Source: Ferrimicrobium acidiphilum DSM 19497 (GTDB lineage: Bacteria > Actinomycetota > Acidimicrobiia > Acidimicrobiales > Acidimicrobiaceae). From it: a stretch of 64,000 bases of DNA. Below are positions 54,802-63,696 of this stretch, piece after piece. The DNA lies in assembly GCF_000949255.1 (NCBI RefSeq), contig NZ_JXUW01000011.1:1-64000 (forward strand), given 5' to 3'. A program made the position numbers and the translations under genes. Numbering within the stretch: the stretch's first letter is position 1; each line of letters starts with the position of its first letter. The notes under the pieces were generated by a model. That model saw only the letters and a program-made list of their open reading frames with translations. It ran no database searches and was not told the DNA's origin.

Positions 54802-55739
54802 TGCCAGAGCAGATCGAAGTCACGCTTGCTAGAGATTGGGACTGGGAGTTCGAGGTTCGGCGCACCCTTGCAGCCCCCCACGAACTAACGACAGTCTTGG
54901 AGCCGGTGAATTCTTGTCACTCAGCGCAGTTGATGGCCATTGAGGGACTCACGCGGAGTCCGCGGGTCGGTTCGAAGGAGCTCTTTGCACGAGCTAGTGC
55001 ACTTGGACTAGATGTGACACTTGAACTATGTACCCTTAACCGGCTGCTACAGCGGTTCGCAGCCGAAGAGACAGAGGTGCGTCTCAGCGTTAACGTCTCG
55101 CCGTCAATTGTAGGCTCGACGGCTGTACAGGATCTGTTTGCACCCTGGTGCGATCGCCTTATCATCGAGATCTCTGAGGAGAACATTGTCCGGGATCCGA
55201 GAGTGCTTGCCGAGGCGGTGGCACCTCTCAGAGCGGAAGGTGCAGAGATAGCACTCGACAACGCGGGAGTTGGCTACGGAGGACTGTCAATGCTTGTAGC
55301 ATTGGAGCCAGAGTGGGTCAAGATCGATCGTCGGTTGGTTGGTACGACCTTGACCTCGGGGACCTCGCGTTCAATAGTACGGAACCTCTCCACTATGACA
55401 CATCGGATTGGGTCACGCGTCATTGGCGTTGGTGTCGAGGAAGAGGCTCAACTAGAGTTCCTGATCGATAGTGATGTTGATTGCTGGCAGGGCTATCTCG
55501 AACAGCCTTTTGCGATCCATCGTCGAGCAGGTGCAATAGCTACGACATTGCGCGAGCACCCCATTCCACCGACTGCGAGCTTTGTAATCCAGCTCGCAGA
55601 TTCGGCCTCGCTAGCGGTTGGTCAGTGGATCCGTCGTGGCGTAACGTCGCTTGATGATGTTGCGCGGGTGACCGATGGCTGTTACGAGGTAGGCTGGGTG
55701 AAATTCCGCGACCTGGTTGGCGTCGCGCGGAGTAATTAA
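54801..55739 (+). CDS. degenerate EAL-domain protein
   Basis: 312 residues from ATG 54801, seven bases after CGGAGG and sharing one base with the preceding stop. The fold is kept (LSVNVSPSIVGS, RLIIEISEENIV, VKIDRRLVG, WQGYLEQPF) but active-site residues are changed: the EAL motif is EGL within AIEGLTR, DDFG is DNAG (LDNAGVGYGGLSML), and AEGIE is GVGVE. It should bind c-di-GMP weakly or not at all and not hydrolyse it. A regulatory or dimer partner role for the active-looking EAL protein upstream is the likely explanation. Confidence 0.85.
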   Translation: MPEQIEVTLARDWDWEFEVRRTLAAPHELTTVLEPVNSCHSAQLMAIEGLTRSPRVGSKELFARASALGLDVTLELCTLNRLLQRFAAEETEVRLSVNVSPSIVGSTAVQDLFAPWCDRLIIEISEENIVRDPRVLAEAVAPLRAEGAEIALDNAGVGYGGLSMLVALEPEWVKIDRRLVGTTLTSGTSRSIVRNLSTMTHRIGSRVIGVGVEEEAQLEFLIDSDVDCWQGYLEQPFAIHRRAGAIATTLREHPIPPTASFVIQLADSASLAVGQWIRRGVTSLDDVARVTDGCYEVGWVKFRDLVGVARSN

Positions 55740-55777
55740 GTCAGTCTTCAGCAACGATTGCTGCTAGGGGAGGTGGA

Positions 55778-56908
55778 ATGGCGCAACATGCGCGTGCCAA
55801 AAGGGGCAAGGTTCAGCGCTCCAGGCGAAGTCGCCGTGGCAAGATCATAGGTATTCTTGTGGTGGTCGTGATTCTCGCCGTGGCGGTGACCATAGGTTCT
55901 TTGCAGTCGAGTCACCAAGTTGTCACACCGACAAAGACCAGCCACACTTCCGCTCCCAAGACATCTAAGTCTGTTCCGCCCACGGTTCCAGCATCGACCC
56001 AGGCACGGTGTCCATTGACCGACCTCCCTGCACCTAACGGGCAGGTGCCACAACGCCCTGCCTTGGCAATCAAGGTCGGCAACGATCCAGGAGCTCGTCC
56101 ACAGAGTGGACTCAGCGCGGCTGACGTGGTCTATGAAGTCCAAGCGGAGGGTGGTATTACTCGGTTCATAGCCGTGTTTCAATGTCAGACTCCGGCTACC
56201 GTGGGTCCGATCAGATCGCTGCGTTGGGTCGACTGGCATGTTGTCCATCAGCTTGGTCACCCCATCCTTGTCTCTGCTGGAGGCATCAATCCTGATATCT
56301 ATGCAGTCAAAGCCCAGAGTTGGCTCCACTATATTGATGCGCTTGCCTTTACCGGCGCTCCTTTCGAGAGAATCTCCTCGCGAGTTCCTCCCGAAAATCT
56401 CTATGGGTCACCATCAGAGATCTGGTCTCTGGTGTCGTCGAAGACACCGCCTCCTCGCCTCTTCGATTTTTCCTCCACGCTACCTAAAGGTGGAACCAGC
56501 GTTGGGACCGTCTATCTGCCCTTCTCGTCTCCAGAGGACGTGAGTTGGGAGTGGAGCGCGTCGGCGAACCGTTTTTTGCGTTTCTATTCGGGCCAGCCTG
56601 CTAACGGCAACGGTGGTGAGCAATTGAGCGCGACCAATGTTGTCATACAGTTCGTGAACGCCCCGCCAGGTAAGTACAACGAGAGTGGACCACACAGCCT
56701 TGGCGTGCATTCGCAGACGGTTGGAACTGGGCCAGCATGGATTCTGCGCAATGGCGAGATCTTCAAGGGAAGCTGGCAGCGGTCTTCGTTATCTCAAACC
56801 ACCTCATATCATCTTTCGGATGGTGAGCAGATCTCTCTTGCACCCGGTCAGACCTGGGTGGAGGTGGTTCCAAACTGGGTGCACGCCACCGAGACTGCGC
56901 CGTCGTAG
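55778..56908 (+). CDS. DUF3048 (YerB-like) exported or membrane-anchored protein
   Basis: 376 residues, ATG 55778 behind GGGGAGGTGG. A very basic N-terminus is followed by one hydrophobic segment (IIGILVVVVILAVAVTIGS, about 22-40) that anchors or exports the protein, a Thr/Ser/Pro-rich linker, then the DUF3048 domain: RPALAIKVGNDPGARPQSGL, VYEVQAEGGITRFIAVF, VGPIRSLRWVDW and the C-terminal half with NVVIQFVN and LAPGQTWVEVVP. YerB relatives are extracytoplasmic with no established biochemical function. No lipobox cysteine is seen. Confidence 0.88.
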   Translation: MAQHARAKRGKVQRSRRSRRGKIIGILVVVVILAVAVTIGSLQSSHQVVTPTKTSHTSAPKTSKSVPPTVPASTQARCPLTDLPAPNGQVPQRPALAIKVGNDPGARPQSGLSAADVVYEVQAEGGITRFIAVFQCQTPATVGPIRSLRWVDWHVVHQLGHPILVSAGGINPDIYAVKAQSWLHYIDALAFTGAPFERISSRVPPENLYGSPSEIWSLVSSKTPPPRLFDFSSTLPKGGTSVGTVYLPFSSPEDVSWEWSASANRFLRFYSGQPANGNGGEQLSATNVVIQFVNAPPGKYNESGPHSLGVHSQTVGTGPAWILRNGEIFKGSWQRSSLSQTTSYHLSDGEQISLAPGQTWVEVVPNWVHATETAPS

Positions 56909-56987
56909 TGGGCCAGGTAGACAACATCGTTGGCCCAACTCCGCCGGTGCTTGGGAGCCAAGGCGGCGAAGCTATGGCGCAGCACTG

Positions 56988-58472
56988 TTGAATGGTGAGG
57001 TCCGCCACCGAGACTCCGGTGGCCAGCCCACCTTCGGTGAACGGGCCAATGGCATGTTCTTCACCCCGTTGGACGTTGCTATGCGGTTGATTACTGGCTT
57101 TTTCGATGAGTACACTCTCGATGTCCATCGGGTACTTGATTTGGCTGCGGGTGCTGGTTCTTTGCTCCTTGCTGCCGATCGAGTGTTACCCGGACCTCTC
57201 ACGCTGGTAGGCGTTGAGCAAGATGCAATGGTAGCGGAGTGTTGCCGTAATGATCTGGCCGATCGGATGCATGCAAGCAGCGATCTGGCTATCTTCCAAG
57301 GTGACGGTCTCGACCCTGAAATCAACACACGCCTTTCACACCAGTTTGACCGCTTCGATTTGGTAGTTGGCAATCCACCATTCTTGAGTCCAAGATTGCG
57401 TTCGCTTCGCTACGAGGGTAGCAACGGAGTGGAGTGGAGTAAGCTTCGTCACTCATACCCTGATATCACAAGGGCGACCACCGATCTCTCTGCTTACTTC
57501 GTCGCTCGAGCCTTTGGACATCTGCGTGTGGGCGGGGTGTGTGCGATGATAGTTCCGATCTCCTTTCTATCCTCAGACGGTGCCTCGCAAGTCCGACGGG
57601 TCATTGAAGGACAAGGTGAGGTTCTAAAAGTTGATCGCTTGCCAGATGATGCCTTTGCTGCATCGGTGGCTACGGTATGTCTTTGGGTTCGTAGATCGAG
57701 CGAGCAGACAACCCGACCGAACTCTGACGGCATGAGTTGGGGATCATGGATCGCCGAATCGCCGCGGCTGGAACTTCCACCGTCGTTGCGAGTCAAGGAT
57801 TTAGCGAGAGTGACTGCCGGCTTTCGTGATGAGTTCTATCAAGTGGCAGCCCAGGTTGAGGAAGCAGACAATCCCCCAGTGGTGTTGGCTGATCAAGGGT
57901 GGCATCGAGTGTTAACTGTTGGACACCTGGGTTGGCGAGAACCGCTATGGGGACACCGCCCTGTACGGATAGGCGGGCGTGCTCTCCTCCATCCGGTGGT
58001 ATCGTCAGCTGCGCTATCGTCGATGAAAAGTGCTATGCGTGCACTCTTGATTCCAAAGCTTGTTATTGCACCGCAGAAACGAGTCGTCGCGCCGTGGATA
58101 GATTATGAGGGCTCGGTTGTACCTTTAACTCCGGTGATCTCTGTCCTCGCAGCAGACAGTTCAGGGTTGTCACTATCACTGTTGGCAGCGGCACTCGCTT
58201 CGCCGGTTGCTGCCGCCTTTCTTGAACATCGCTGTGCAGGTACCGCGTTGAGTGCAAAGGCACTGAAGTTCTCTGCGAGGGACGTGGGTGAGGTACCGTT
58301 GCCTTTGAACCGAGAGGCTTGGGAACGGGCGGGTCATCTCTGGCCAGCCTGGAGAGCGGGAAGGCTGTGGCCTTACCTGGATGCGATACGCGATGCCTAC
58401 TCAGTTGAGACATCGGTTTGGAGTGAGTTGCTCGATTGGTGGCTACCGCGCATTGGCCAAGTCGTGGAGTGA
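56988..58472 (+). CDS. orphan N6-adenine-type DNA methyltransferase
   Basis: About 494 residues if the TTG at 56988 is used; no start has a strong ribosome-binding site, and the open frame reaches back inside the DUF3048 gene. Motifs: NGMFFTPLDVAMRLITGFF, motif I VLDLAAGAGSLLLAADRV, motif IV LVVGNPPFLSP, then GGVCAMIVPISFLSSDGA. This gamma-type order (FTP...AGAGS...NPPF) resembles type IIG/Eco57I or HsdM-like enzymes. The C-terminal half (about 250-490) may be a target-recognition region. No nuclease gene is adjacent, so it is a solitary methyltransferase or a type IIG relic. A perfect 14-bp hairpin follows. Confidence 0.8.
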   Translation: MNGEVRHRDSGGQPTFGERANGMFFTPLDVAMRLITGFFDEYTLDVHRVLDLAAGAGSLLLAADRVLPGPLTLVGVEQDAMVAECCRNDLADRMHASSDLAIFQGDGLDPEINTRLSHQFDRFDLVVGNPPFLSPRLRSLRYEGSNGVEWSKLRHSYPDITRATTDLSAYFVARAFGHLRVGGVCAMIVPISFLSSDGASQVRRVIEGQGEVLKVDRLPDDAFAASVATVCLWVRRSSEQTTRPNSDGMSWGSWIAESPRLELPPSLRVKDLARVTAGFRDEFYQVAAQVEEADNPPVVLADQGWHRVLTVGHLGWREPLWGHRPVRIGGRALLHPVVSSAALSSMKSAMRALLIPKLVIAPQKRVVAPWIDYEGSVVPLTPVISVLAADSSGLSLSLLAAALASPVAAAFLEHRCAGTALSAKALKFSARDVGEVPLPLNREAWERAGHLWPAWRAGRLWPYLDAIRDAYSVETSVWSELLDWWLPRIGQVVE

Positions 58473-58504
58473 AGAGTACTCATCTCCGGCGAAACTTGGT
58501 CAAA

Positions 58505-58538
58505 ACACCAACGAGACCTTTGCAGGTCTCGTTGGTGT
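58505..58538. terminator. perfect hairpin terminator after the methyltransferase
   Basis: ACACCAACGAGACC (58505-58518), loop TTTGCA, GGTCTCGTTGGTGT (58525-58538): a perfect 14-bp stem. It starts 33 bases after the stop codon. No T-run follows, but strength and place suit termination. Confidence 0.75.
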
Positions 58539-58619
58539 CTGGGGGTTTGGGATGGGGTTGTTGGTAGTCTCCAACCTATGCCGGTTTCTTGTGAGTTGGC
58601 TGGTAGCGGTTTGAGTCCT

Positions 58620-58880
58620 ATCCATGGATAAGTTCGGGGGCATTCCCTCCGCCCGTTTTCGTGAGATGCCTAGTGAGCGGGCGAGCTCTAGCCCGATTCT
58701 CCTCAAGTTCAGAAGGGTGGAGGCGAGTAATCTCGCCGACTTAGTTCGTATCAGTTCTTCACCTGTCTCTCTTCTTTGCCACCTGTAACCTCGGCATGTA
58801 GAGCGCCTATGGACGCATTTGGTTGATTCGTTGTAGCTGGCAGCAACATCCAAGAGTTAGAGTTGCTAGATCTCAGAAGT
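58620..58880 (-). pseudogene. second decayed IS21-family 5' end
   Basis: Minus-strand fragments read LNLRRIGLELARSLGISRKR, matching LEKNRNEIAQSLGISHAT of the IstA remnant at 1060-1467, and the sequence upstream of it aligns by eye over about 200 bases (both have agttc-cac, ctcttctttg-cacc, gagttagagttg words). More decayed than the first copy. The rest of the gap 58,540-59,163 holds nothing recognised. Confidence 0.6.
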
Positions 58881-59163
58881 TGGAAACGGGGGATTCTGAG
58901 GATAGGGGAGCGATTAACTTCTCAAAAGAAGAGCTCTCGAGTAGGTGCACTCTATCTGAGTGGATTGTATAGAGCAGGCTGGGGCATACTTCTCGATTCT
59001 GATGCTATCATCGTTTGGTCCCATAGCCCTCTGCTATGATCACGGAGACCTTTGGAACCACAGCGATTCCCGGATCGCAGAGTCTTTGTAAAGACAGCTA
59101 GGATCAAGAGCCACATGAACGGTCTACGAGGCTCGGTCCCGCAGGGCGGAGAGGATGTGATTC

Positions 59164-60579
59164 GTGAGGTTTTTTGACGTGGTGCTCTTGGGAGCTGGAT
59201 CGGCCGCAGAGTCGATTTGGCCCCATCTTCCCGGAAAATCGGTTGCGGTAGTTGAGGCAAATCGTGTTGGGGGAGAGTGCCCGTTCGTCTCCTGTATGCC
59301 ATCAAAGGCACTTCTTCGATCAGCACAGGTACGCAGATTAGTTTCGCAGGCGCATACGCTCGGGGCGGTATCTTCCGCTTTAGTCCTTGATGATGGCGCT
59401 CAGGCATTTGCTGCGGCGGTACAACGAAGAGATCGGATTGTAGCACGTCGCGACGATGGTGACAATGCTGCAGAACTCATCAGATCTGGCGCAGTGCTAT
59501 ACCGAGGGCATGGGCGAGTACAGGCTCCAGGCCGACTGATTGTAGAGGACTACAGTGGTGTTGTTGAAGAGCTTTCCTATGGAGAACTGGTCGTTGCCAC
59601 AGGGTCTTCACCGGTGATTCCGCCGATCCCAGGACTCGACCTTGTGCCTACCTGGGTGAGTGACGAGGCGTTGAGTTCTTTCGAACTCCCGGCTTCGTTA
59701 GCTATCATGGGAGGAGGGGCGGTGGGGTGCGAGCTTGCTCAAGTGTATGCAACATTCGACGTAGATACCACCATTATTGAGGCTGCCGACCATCTCCTTC
59801 CTCACGAGGATCCTGCTGTTGGTGAAGTTCTCGCCGAGGCACTTCAAAGATCAGGTGTCAAGATAAGGACGGGTGCAAAGCTAGCCAGAGCTGAACCTCA
59901 TGAGGTTGGAGCTCTGCTGATTATGGACACGGGCGCCGAACTTTGTGCATCTCGAGTCCTCGTTGCTGTTGGTCGTCAGCCAAATGTCGCTGATCTTGGC
60001 CTCGAGACGCTCGGTATAAGCCCAGATACCCATGCGTTGGAGGTAGATGCTCAAGGTAGGGTCATAGGTGTTGACCATCTTTGGGCCGTCGGAGATGTCA
60101 CTGCGATTGCACCCTTCACTCATACGGCAGGCTATCAAGGACGAATAACAGCGGCGAATCTGCAGGGTGGTGAACGGCGGGCGGACTATCGGGCGATTCC
60201 TCGCTGTGTATATACGGATCCTCCGGTTGCGGCGGTCGGGATCACGGCCAATGAAGCACGCTCACGAGGGTTAGAGATTCGCGAAGCAGCGATGCCGCTC
60301 AACTCCACGGCTCGGGCGGCTTCAGACGGGAACGATATCGGTATCTTGAATCTGATAGCGGATGTACGTCGGGGCATACTCGTGGGTGCGTCGATTGTCG
60401 GGACTGGTGCGGATGAGATGATTGCAGAGGCGGCGTTGGCGATTCGAGCCGAGATGCCGATCTCACTTCTCGTAGATCTAGTGCATGCCTTTCCGACCTA
60501 TGGGGAGGCTTACGAACCTCCGTTACGGCAACTCTTAGATCTCGATACTGATGACATGCCAATGGTTTCTGGCGGATAG
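59164..60579 (+). CDS. pyridine nucleotide-disulfide oxidoreductase (Lpd/MerA-like)
   Basis: 471 residues from GTG 59164, after GGAGAGGA. FAD site DVVLLGAGSAAESIW, redox-active disulfide in VGGECPFVSCMPSKALL (Cys-x4-Cys, as in Lpd/MerA), NAD(P) site LAIMGGGAVGCELAQVYA, VLVAVGRQPNV, second FAD motif LWAVGDVTAIAPFTH and the C-terminal dimer interface with VHAFPTYGEAYEPP, where Lpd and MerA have their HPTxxE. That histidine-glutamate pair is shifted to F-P-T-Y-G-E, so lipoamide activity is doubtful. No E2/E3 complex genes are nearby. Mercuric-reductase cysteines at the extreme C-terminus are absent. Confidence 0.88.
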   Translation: MRFFDVVLLGAGSAAESIWPHLPGKSVAVVEANRVGGECPFVSCMPSKALLRSAQVRRLVSQAHTLGAVSSALVLDDGAQAFAAAVQRRDRIVARRDDGDNAAELIRSGAVLYRGHGRVQAPGRLIVEDYSGVVEELSYGELVVATGSSPVIPPIPGLDLVPTWVSDEALSSFELPASLAIMGGGAVGCELAQVYATFDVDTTIIEAADHLLPHEDPAVGEVLAEALQRSGVKIRTGAKLARAEPHEVGALLIMDTGAELCASRVLVAVGRQPNVADLGLETLGISPDTHALEVDAQGRVIGVDHLWAVGDVTAIAPFTHTAGYQGRITAANLQGGERRADYRAIPRCVYTDPPVAAVGITANEARSRGLEIREAAMPLNSTARAASDGNDIGILNLIADVRRGILVGASIVGTGADEMIAEAALAIRAEMPISLLVDLVHAFPTYGEAYEPPLRQLLDLDTDDMPMVSGG

Positions 60580-60743
60580 CATGCAGCTACTGGGCCGCCA
60601 ATACCCACTGAGAGTGCTTGAGCTGACACCCAAATCGTGAGTTCGTATAGGCTGGGCGTTGATAGATGTTGAGTGGACGGGGAGACAATTGATGCCTCCC
60701 TCGTTGTGTCTTGGGGCTTTTCCCGGGAGTTCAGGGTGTTGAG

Positions 60744-62201
60744 TTGGTGGTTCGTAAAGCTAGGCCGATAGTAGCAATCGTCTTGTTGGCCGCCTCCCTT
60801 AGCGTCATGATGACGGTACATGCATCAACACGGCTCCCGAGGGCGCGTCTTAGCTCCTCCCATTATGGATATGTGCTCGCAGGTGCTGGTGGCGCGACCT
60901 ATAGTTTCGGATCCACAAACTATGGATCTACATACTCCGACGGGCTTACTGGCCTTACCGGAGCTCACCCGTTGAGCGCGCCGGTTGTCGCGATAGCCAC
61001 AGACCCAGCAGGTGGCTATTGGATGGCAGCCAAGGACGGAGGGGTATTCAATTTCGGGAACGCAGCTTTTCATGGATCCACCTACAGCTACGGTATCACC
61101 GGCCTGGGAGGATCGCACCCCTTGAGCGCCCCAATCGTCGGCATGGCCGCGACCCCTGGTGGCAATGGTTATTGGTTGGCCGGAGCTGACGGAGGTGTAT
61201 TTGACTTTGGAACTGCTTCGTTCCTTGGTTCTGAGGGGGGTAAGAGCATACCCGCCCCAATCGTCGGTATTGGAGGTATGGCTGCCAAGTTCTCAATTAC
61301 CACGACGTCACTCCCAAACGCCACTTCGAACCAGGCCTACAGCACCACCCTCAGTGCTGCAGGAGGAGCTGGTACTAACACTTGGTCTGCTACTGGATTG
61401 CCCGCTGGCCTATCAATGTCACCCTCTGGAGTAATCAGTGGGATGCCGGGCAATGCGGGCACTGCCTCAGTGGTGGTCACGGTGACTGACCAAGGTGGTC
61501 AAGTGGCAACTGCTCGTCTCACGCTGACCACGAATCCCCAGTTGGCCACCTCTGTCTCCCCAAACTGGTCGGGCTATATCGTACAGAACGGCGCCTTTAA
61601 TGGGGTGAGTGCCACCTTTAACGTGGCGGGGTTGACGAGTCCCCAGCCTTCGGTGTGTAATACAGGTAGTAGTGGTTCACTCAGTCCTAACTGCGCCACG
61701 GCAGAGTGGGTAGGGGTGGATGGTGCCAACAACGCTGACCTCATCCAGGCTGGCGTTGTAGAGGTGCCGGTAGTCGGCACCAGCAGCTACTGCATCCAGC
61801 CTTGGTGGGAGATCCTTCCAGCTCCGCCGACCTACTTTACCAATAGTTGTAATGCGGTGGCTGCCGGCGATAGCGTCTCTGTCGATGTCTACGAAACAAC
61901 TACCGCGAACCTTTGGGAGATACAGATTAAAGATAACACCAACGGGCTGTCGTATTCAACTCAACAATCCTATGCTGGTCCAGGCGCCTCAGCCGAGTGG
62001 ATAGTAGAGGCTCCGACTTCGAGCCAAGGGATAATGACATTGTCGCCTTACACTCCGGTCACATTTACGAACCCAAGCTACTCTCTGGCTCCATTGGGTG
62101 GGGTCGATCAACAGACGGCTGTGGTCATGGTTCAAAACGGGAGTGAGGTTTCGGCTCCGATCAAGAGTACGAGCAACTCATTCACGGTGGCCTATCAGTA
62201 G
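60744..62201 (+). CDS. secreted G1-family (eqolisin-type) acid peptidase with N-terminal repeats
   Basis: About 485 residues from TTG 60744 (AGGG seven bases before; GTG 60747 is equivalent). A signal peptide is clear (VVRKARPIVAIVLLAASLSV). Residues about 40-175 hold repeats of the form GYWLAGADGGVFDFGTASF, found in many actinobacterial surface proteins. An Ig-like putative domain follows (NQAYSTTLSAAGG, then LPAGLSMSPSGVISGMPG). The catalytic domain begins at SPNWSGYIVQNGAF and contains AEWVGVDGANNADLIQAG and SAEWIVEAPTSSQGIM, which supply the Gln and Glu pair of glutamic peptidases. Such enzymes work at low pH, fitting an acidophile. Confidence 0.88.
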   Translation: MVVRKARPIVAIVLLAASLSVMMTVHASTRLPRARLSSSHYGYVLAGAGGATYSFGSTNYGSTYSDGLTGLTGAHPLSAPVVAIATDPAGGYWMAAKDGGVFNFGNAAFHGSTYSYGITGLGGSHPLSAPIVGMAATPGGNGYWLAGADGGVFDFGTASFLGSEGGKSIPAPIVGIGGMAAKFSITTTSLPNATSNQAYSTTLSAAGGAGTNTWSATGLPAGLSMSPSGVISGMPGNAGTASVVVTVTDQGGQVATARLTLTTNPQLATSVSPNWSGYIVQNGAFNGVSATFNVAGLTSPQPSVCNTGSSGSLSPNCATAEWVGVDGANNADLIQAGVVEVPVVGTSSYCIQPWWEILPAPPTYFTNSCNAVAAGDSVSVDVYETTTANLWEIQIKDNTNGLSYSTQQSYAGPGASAEWIVEAPTSSQGIMTLSPYTPVTFTNPSYSLAPLGGVDQQTAVVMVQNGSEVSAPIKSTSNSFTVAYQ

Positions 62202-62418
62202 CTGTAGCGTTGTCACAGCCTCGATCGAGTCACGACTGCATATAACTCTACATATACGAGTAGGGCGGTGAATGCGGGCATTGCTGACGAGTTGTCGCAT
62301 GCGTTGCTTGTAGCGTCGCCACATGGAGATCTATAGGTTGAGAGGCTGCGTCCGTTGGCCTCACCATCCTCCATTATTGGGGCGCCTCTATTGGAAGGTG
62401 AATTTCAGATCACCGCCC

Positions 62419-63279
62419 TTAGCGCTGATCATGCTCAGCAGCACACGAAGTTGTTGGTGCAAGTAGCCAGTCAGATAATCTCTCAACGGCGAAAGCCGAG
62501 GTGTTGGGCAATGAGACAAGAGCGTCGAGCTCAGAAAGGAACTGCTGACAGTCGGCGTGGATTTTGATCACTCCTCGGTCGTCGTAGCGGGTTGGTCCTT
62601 GGTTGACGACGACGACCTCCTTACCTTGTTCGAGCGCGAAGGCGACGAGCCGCGCAGCCGGATTTACCGAAAGCGTGCTCCCTAAGACAAGCACCACCTC
62701 TGTTGTGTCGATGAGTGCTTGAGCCGCTTCGATCCTTGCCGGTGGAACCGGCTCTCCGAAGGTCACCGTGTTTGAGGCAAGCACCCCGCCGCAGGAGCCT
62801 GAGTCTGAAGGGATGCGACAACTTGGGTCTCGGTCTCCATGAACGACACGTTCGAGTGCCTCGCCCATCGGCTTGATATCTCCGCAGCTAAGGCATCTGG
62901 ATTCGTGAATGCAGCCGTGAAGTTCTATCAGTGGGTAGTGGTAGCCGGTACTCAGCCGATGAAGGCCATCGACGTTTTGCGTGATCACCCCTTGGAGGCG
63001 GCCAGCACGAGCGAGCGATTCTAGGCAGTGGTGCCCAGGGGTGGATTGAGCACCATAAAGAGGATTGACGAGCCGGCCTTGCCAGAGTTTCGCCCTCAGC
63101 TCTGGATCTTGGCGATAATGGCTGACCCGAGAGTGTTTCGAGGCGGCTGGATTCTTGGTCCAGATGCCTTCAGGCCCGCGATAGTCGGGAATTCCAGCCG
63201 CTGTTGATAGGCCGGCACCGGTGAAAGCAACGATCGTTGCTCGTTGAAGCCTGTCTAGTGTCTGGAGCAATTCGTTCAA
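62419..63279 (-). CDS. cobB: NAD-dependent protein deacylase (sirtuin)
   Basis: 286 residues, ATG sharing four bases with the stop of the upstream PPOX gene. Sir2 motifs are complete: VAFTGAGLSTAAGIPDYRG, VITQNVDGLHRLS, IELHGCIHESRC (catalytic His), zinc pairs CLSCG and CRIPSDSGSCGG, FGEPVPP and LGSTLSVNPAARL. It removes acyl groups from lysines using NAD, in bacteria often activating acyl-CoA synthetases. The second zinc pair is spaced more widely than usual (Cys-x8-Cys). Translationally coupled to the PPOX-fold gene. Confidence 0.93.
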   Translation of the reverse strand: MNELLQTLDRLQRATIVAFTGAGLSTAAGIPDYRGPEGIWTKNPAASKHSRVSHYRQDPELRAKLWQGRLVNPLYGAQSTPGHHCLESLARAGRLQGVITQNVDGLHRLSTGYHYPLIELHGCIHESRCLSCGDIKPMGEALERVVHGDRDPSCRIPSDSGSCGGVLASNTVTFGEPVPPARIEAAQALIDTTEVVLVLGSTLSVNPAARLVAFALEQGKEVVVVNQGPTRYDDRGVIKIHADCQQFLSELDALVSLPNTSAFAVERLSDWLLAPTTSCAAEHDQR

Positions 63280-63686
63280 CCGCTGATGCTGGGTCCGATT
63301 CGTGTTGTGGTGATCTCGATGAGAACGCGACGTTCAGCAATCATCGATGTACGATATCCCTCCCAGTCGTCATGCTCACCCGCGGCTAACCGGTAGTACT
63401 GAATCAGCTCCTCCATTGCTTCTGGCAGGGAGTGAACCGAGGCGACCCCGTCGACCTGGATCCAGTCGCCAAAGAAAGTGTCTGGGAAGACGCAGACAAA
63501 GGCGGCTGGATTGTTGCGAAGGTTTTTAGTCTTGATAGCGGTCTCGCGCGACGAGATCCCTATGGTGTTTGGTGTGAGTCGAACGGCGAGTACCGGCGAT
63601 AGTTGGATGCTGCGATCCTTGCGGTAGGTTCCCAAGACGGCGTGATGGTGGGTGTCGAGAAAGTCAATCGTGGGTGGTGAGGCCAT
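63276..63686 (-). CDS. PPOX-fold (pyridoxamine oxidase-like, possibly F420-dependent) protein
   Basis: 136 residues from the ATG at 63684-63686. The split-barrel pattern is seen in FLDTHHHAVLGTYRKDRS, SPVLAVRLTPNTIGISS, ETAIKTKNLRNNPAAFVCV and GDWIQVDGVASVHSL. This size and pattern match small actinobacterial flavin/deazaflavin-dependent reductases of the PPOX class; the cofactor (FMN or F420) is not decided. Its stop overlaps the sirtuin start (ATGA). Confidence 0.85.
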   Translation of the reverse strand: MASPPTIDFLDTHHHAVLGTYRKDRSIQLSPVLAVRLTPNTIGISSRETAIKTKNLRNNPAAFVCVFPDTFFGDWIQVDGVASVHSLPEAMEELIQYYRLAAGEHDDWEGYRTSMIAERRVLIEITTTRIGPSISG

Positions 63687-63696
63687 GGAGTTAATC

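Noticed and set aside
60711-60743. Earlier TTG start for the G1 peptidase
   Set aside because: It would add residues ahead of the basic start of the signal peptide and lacks a ribosome-binding site; the TTG/GTG at 60744-60747 fits better.
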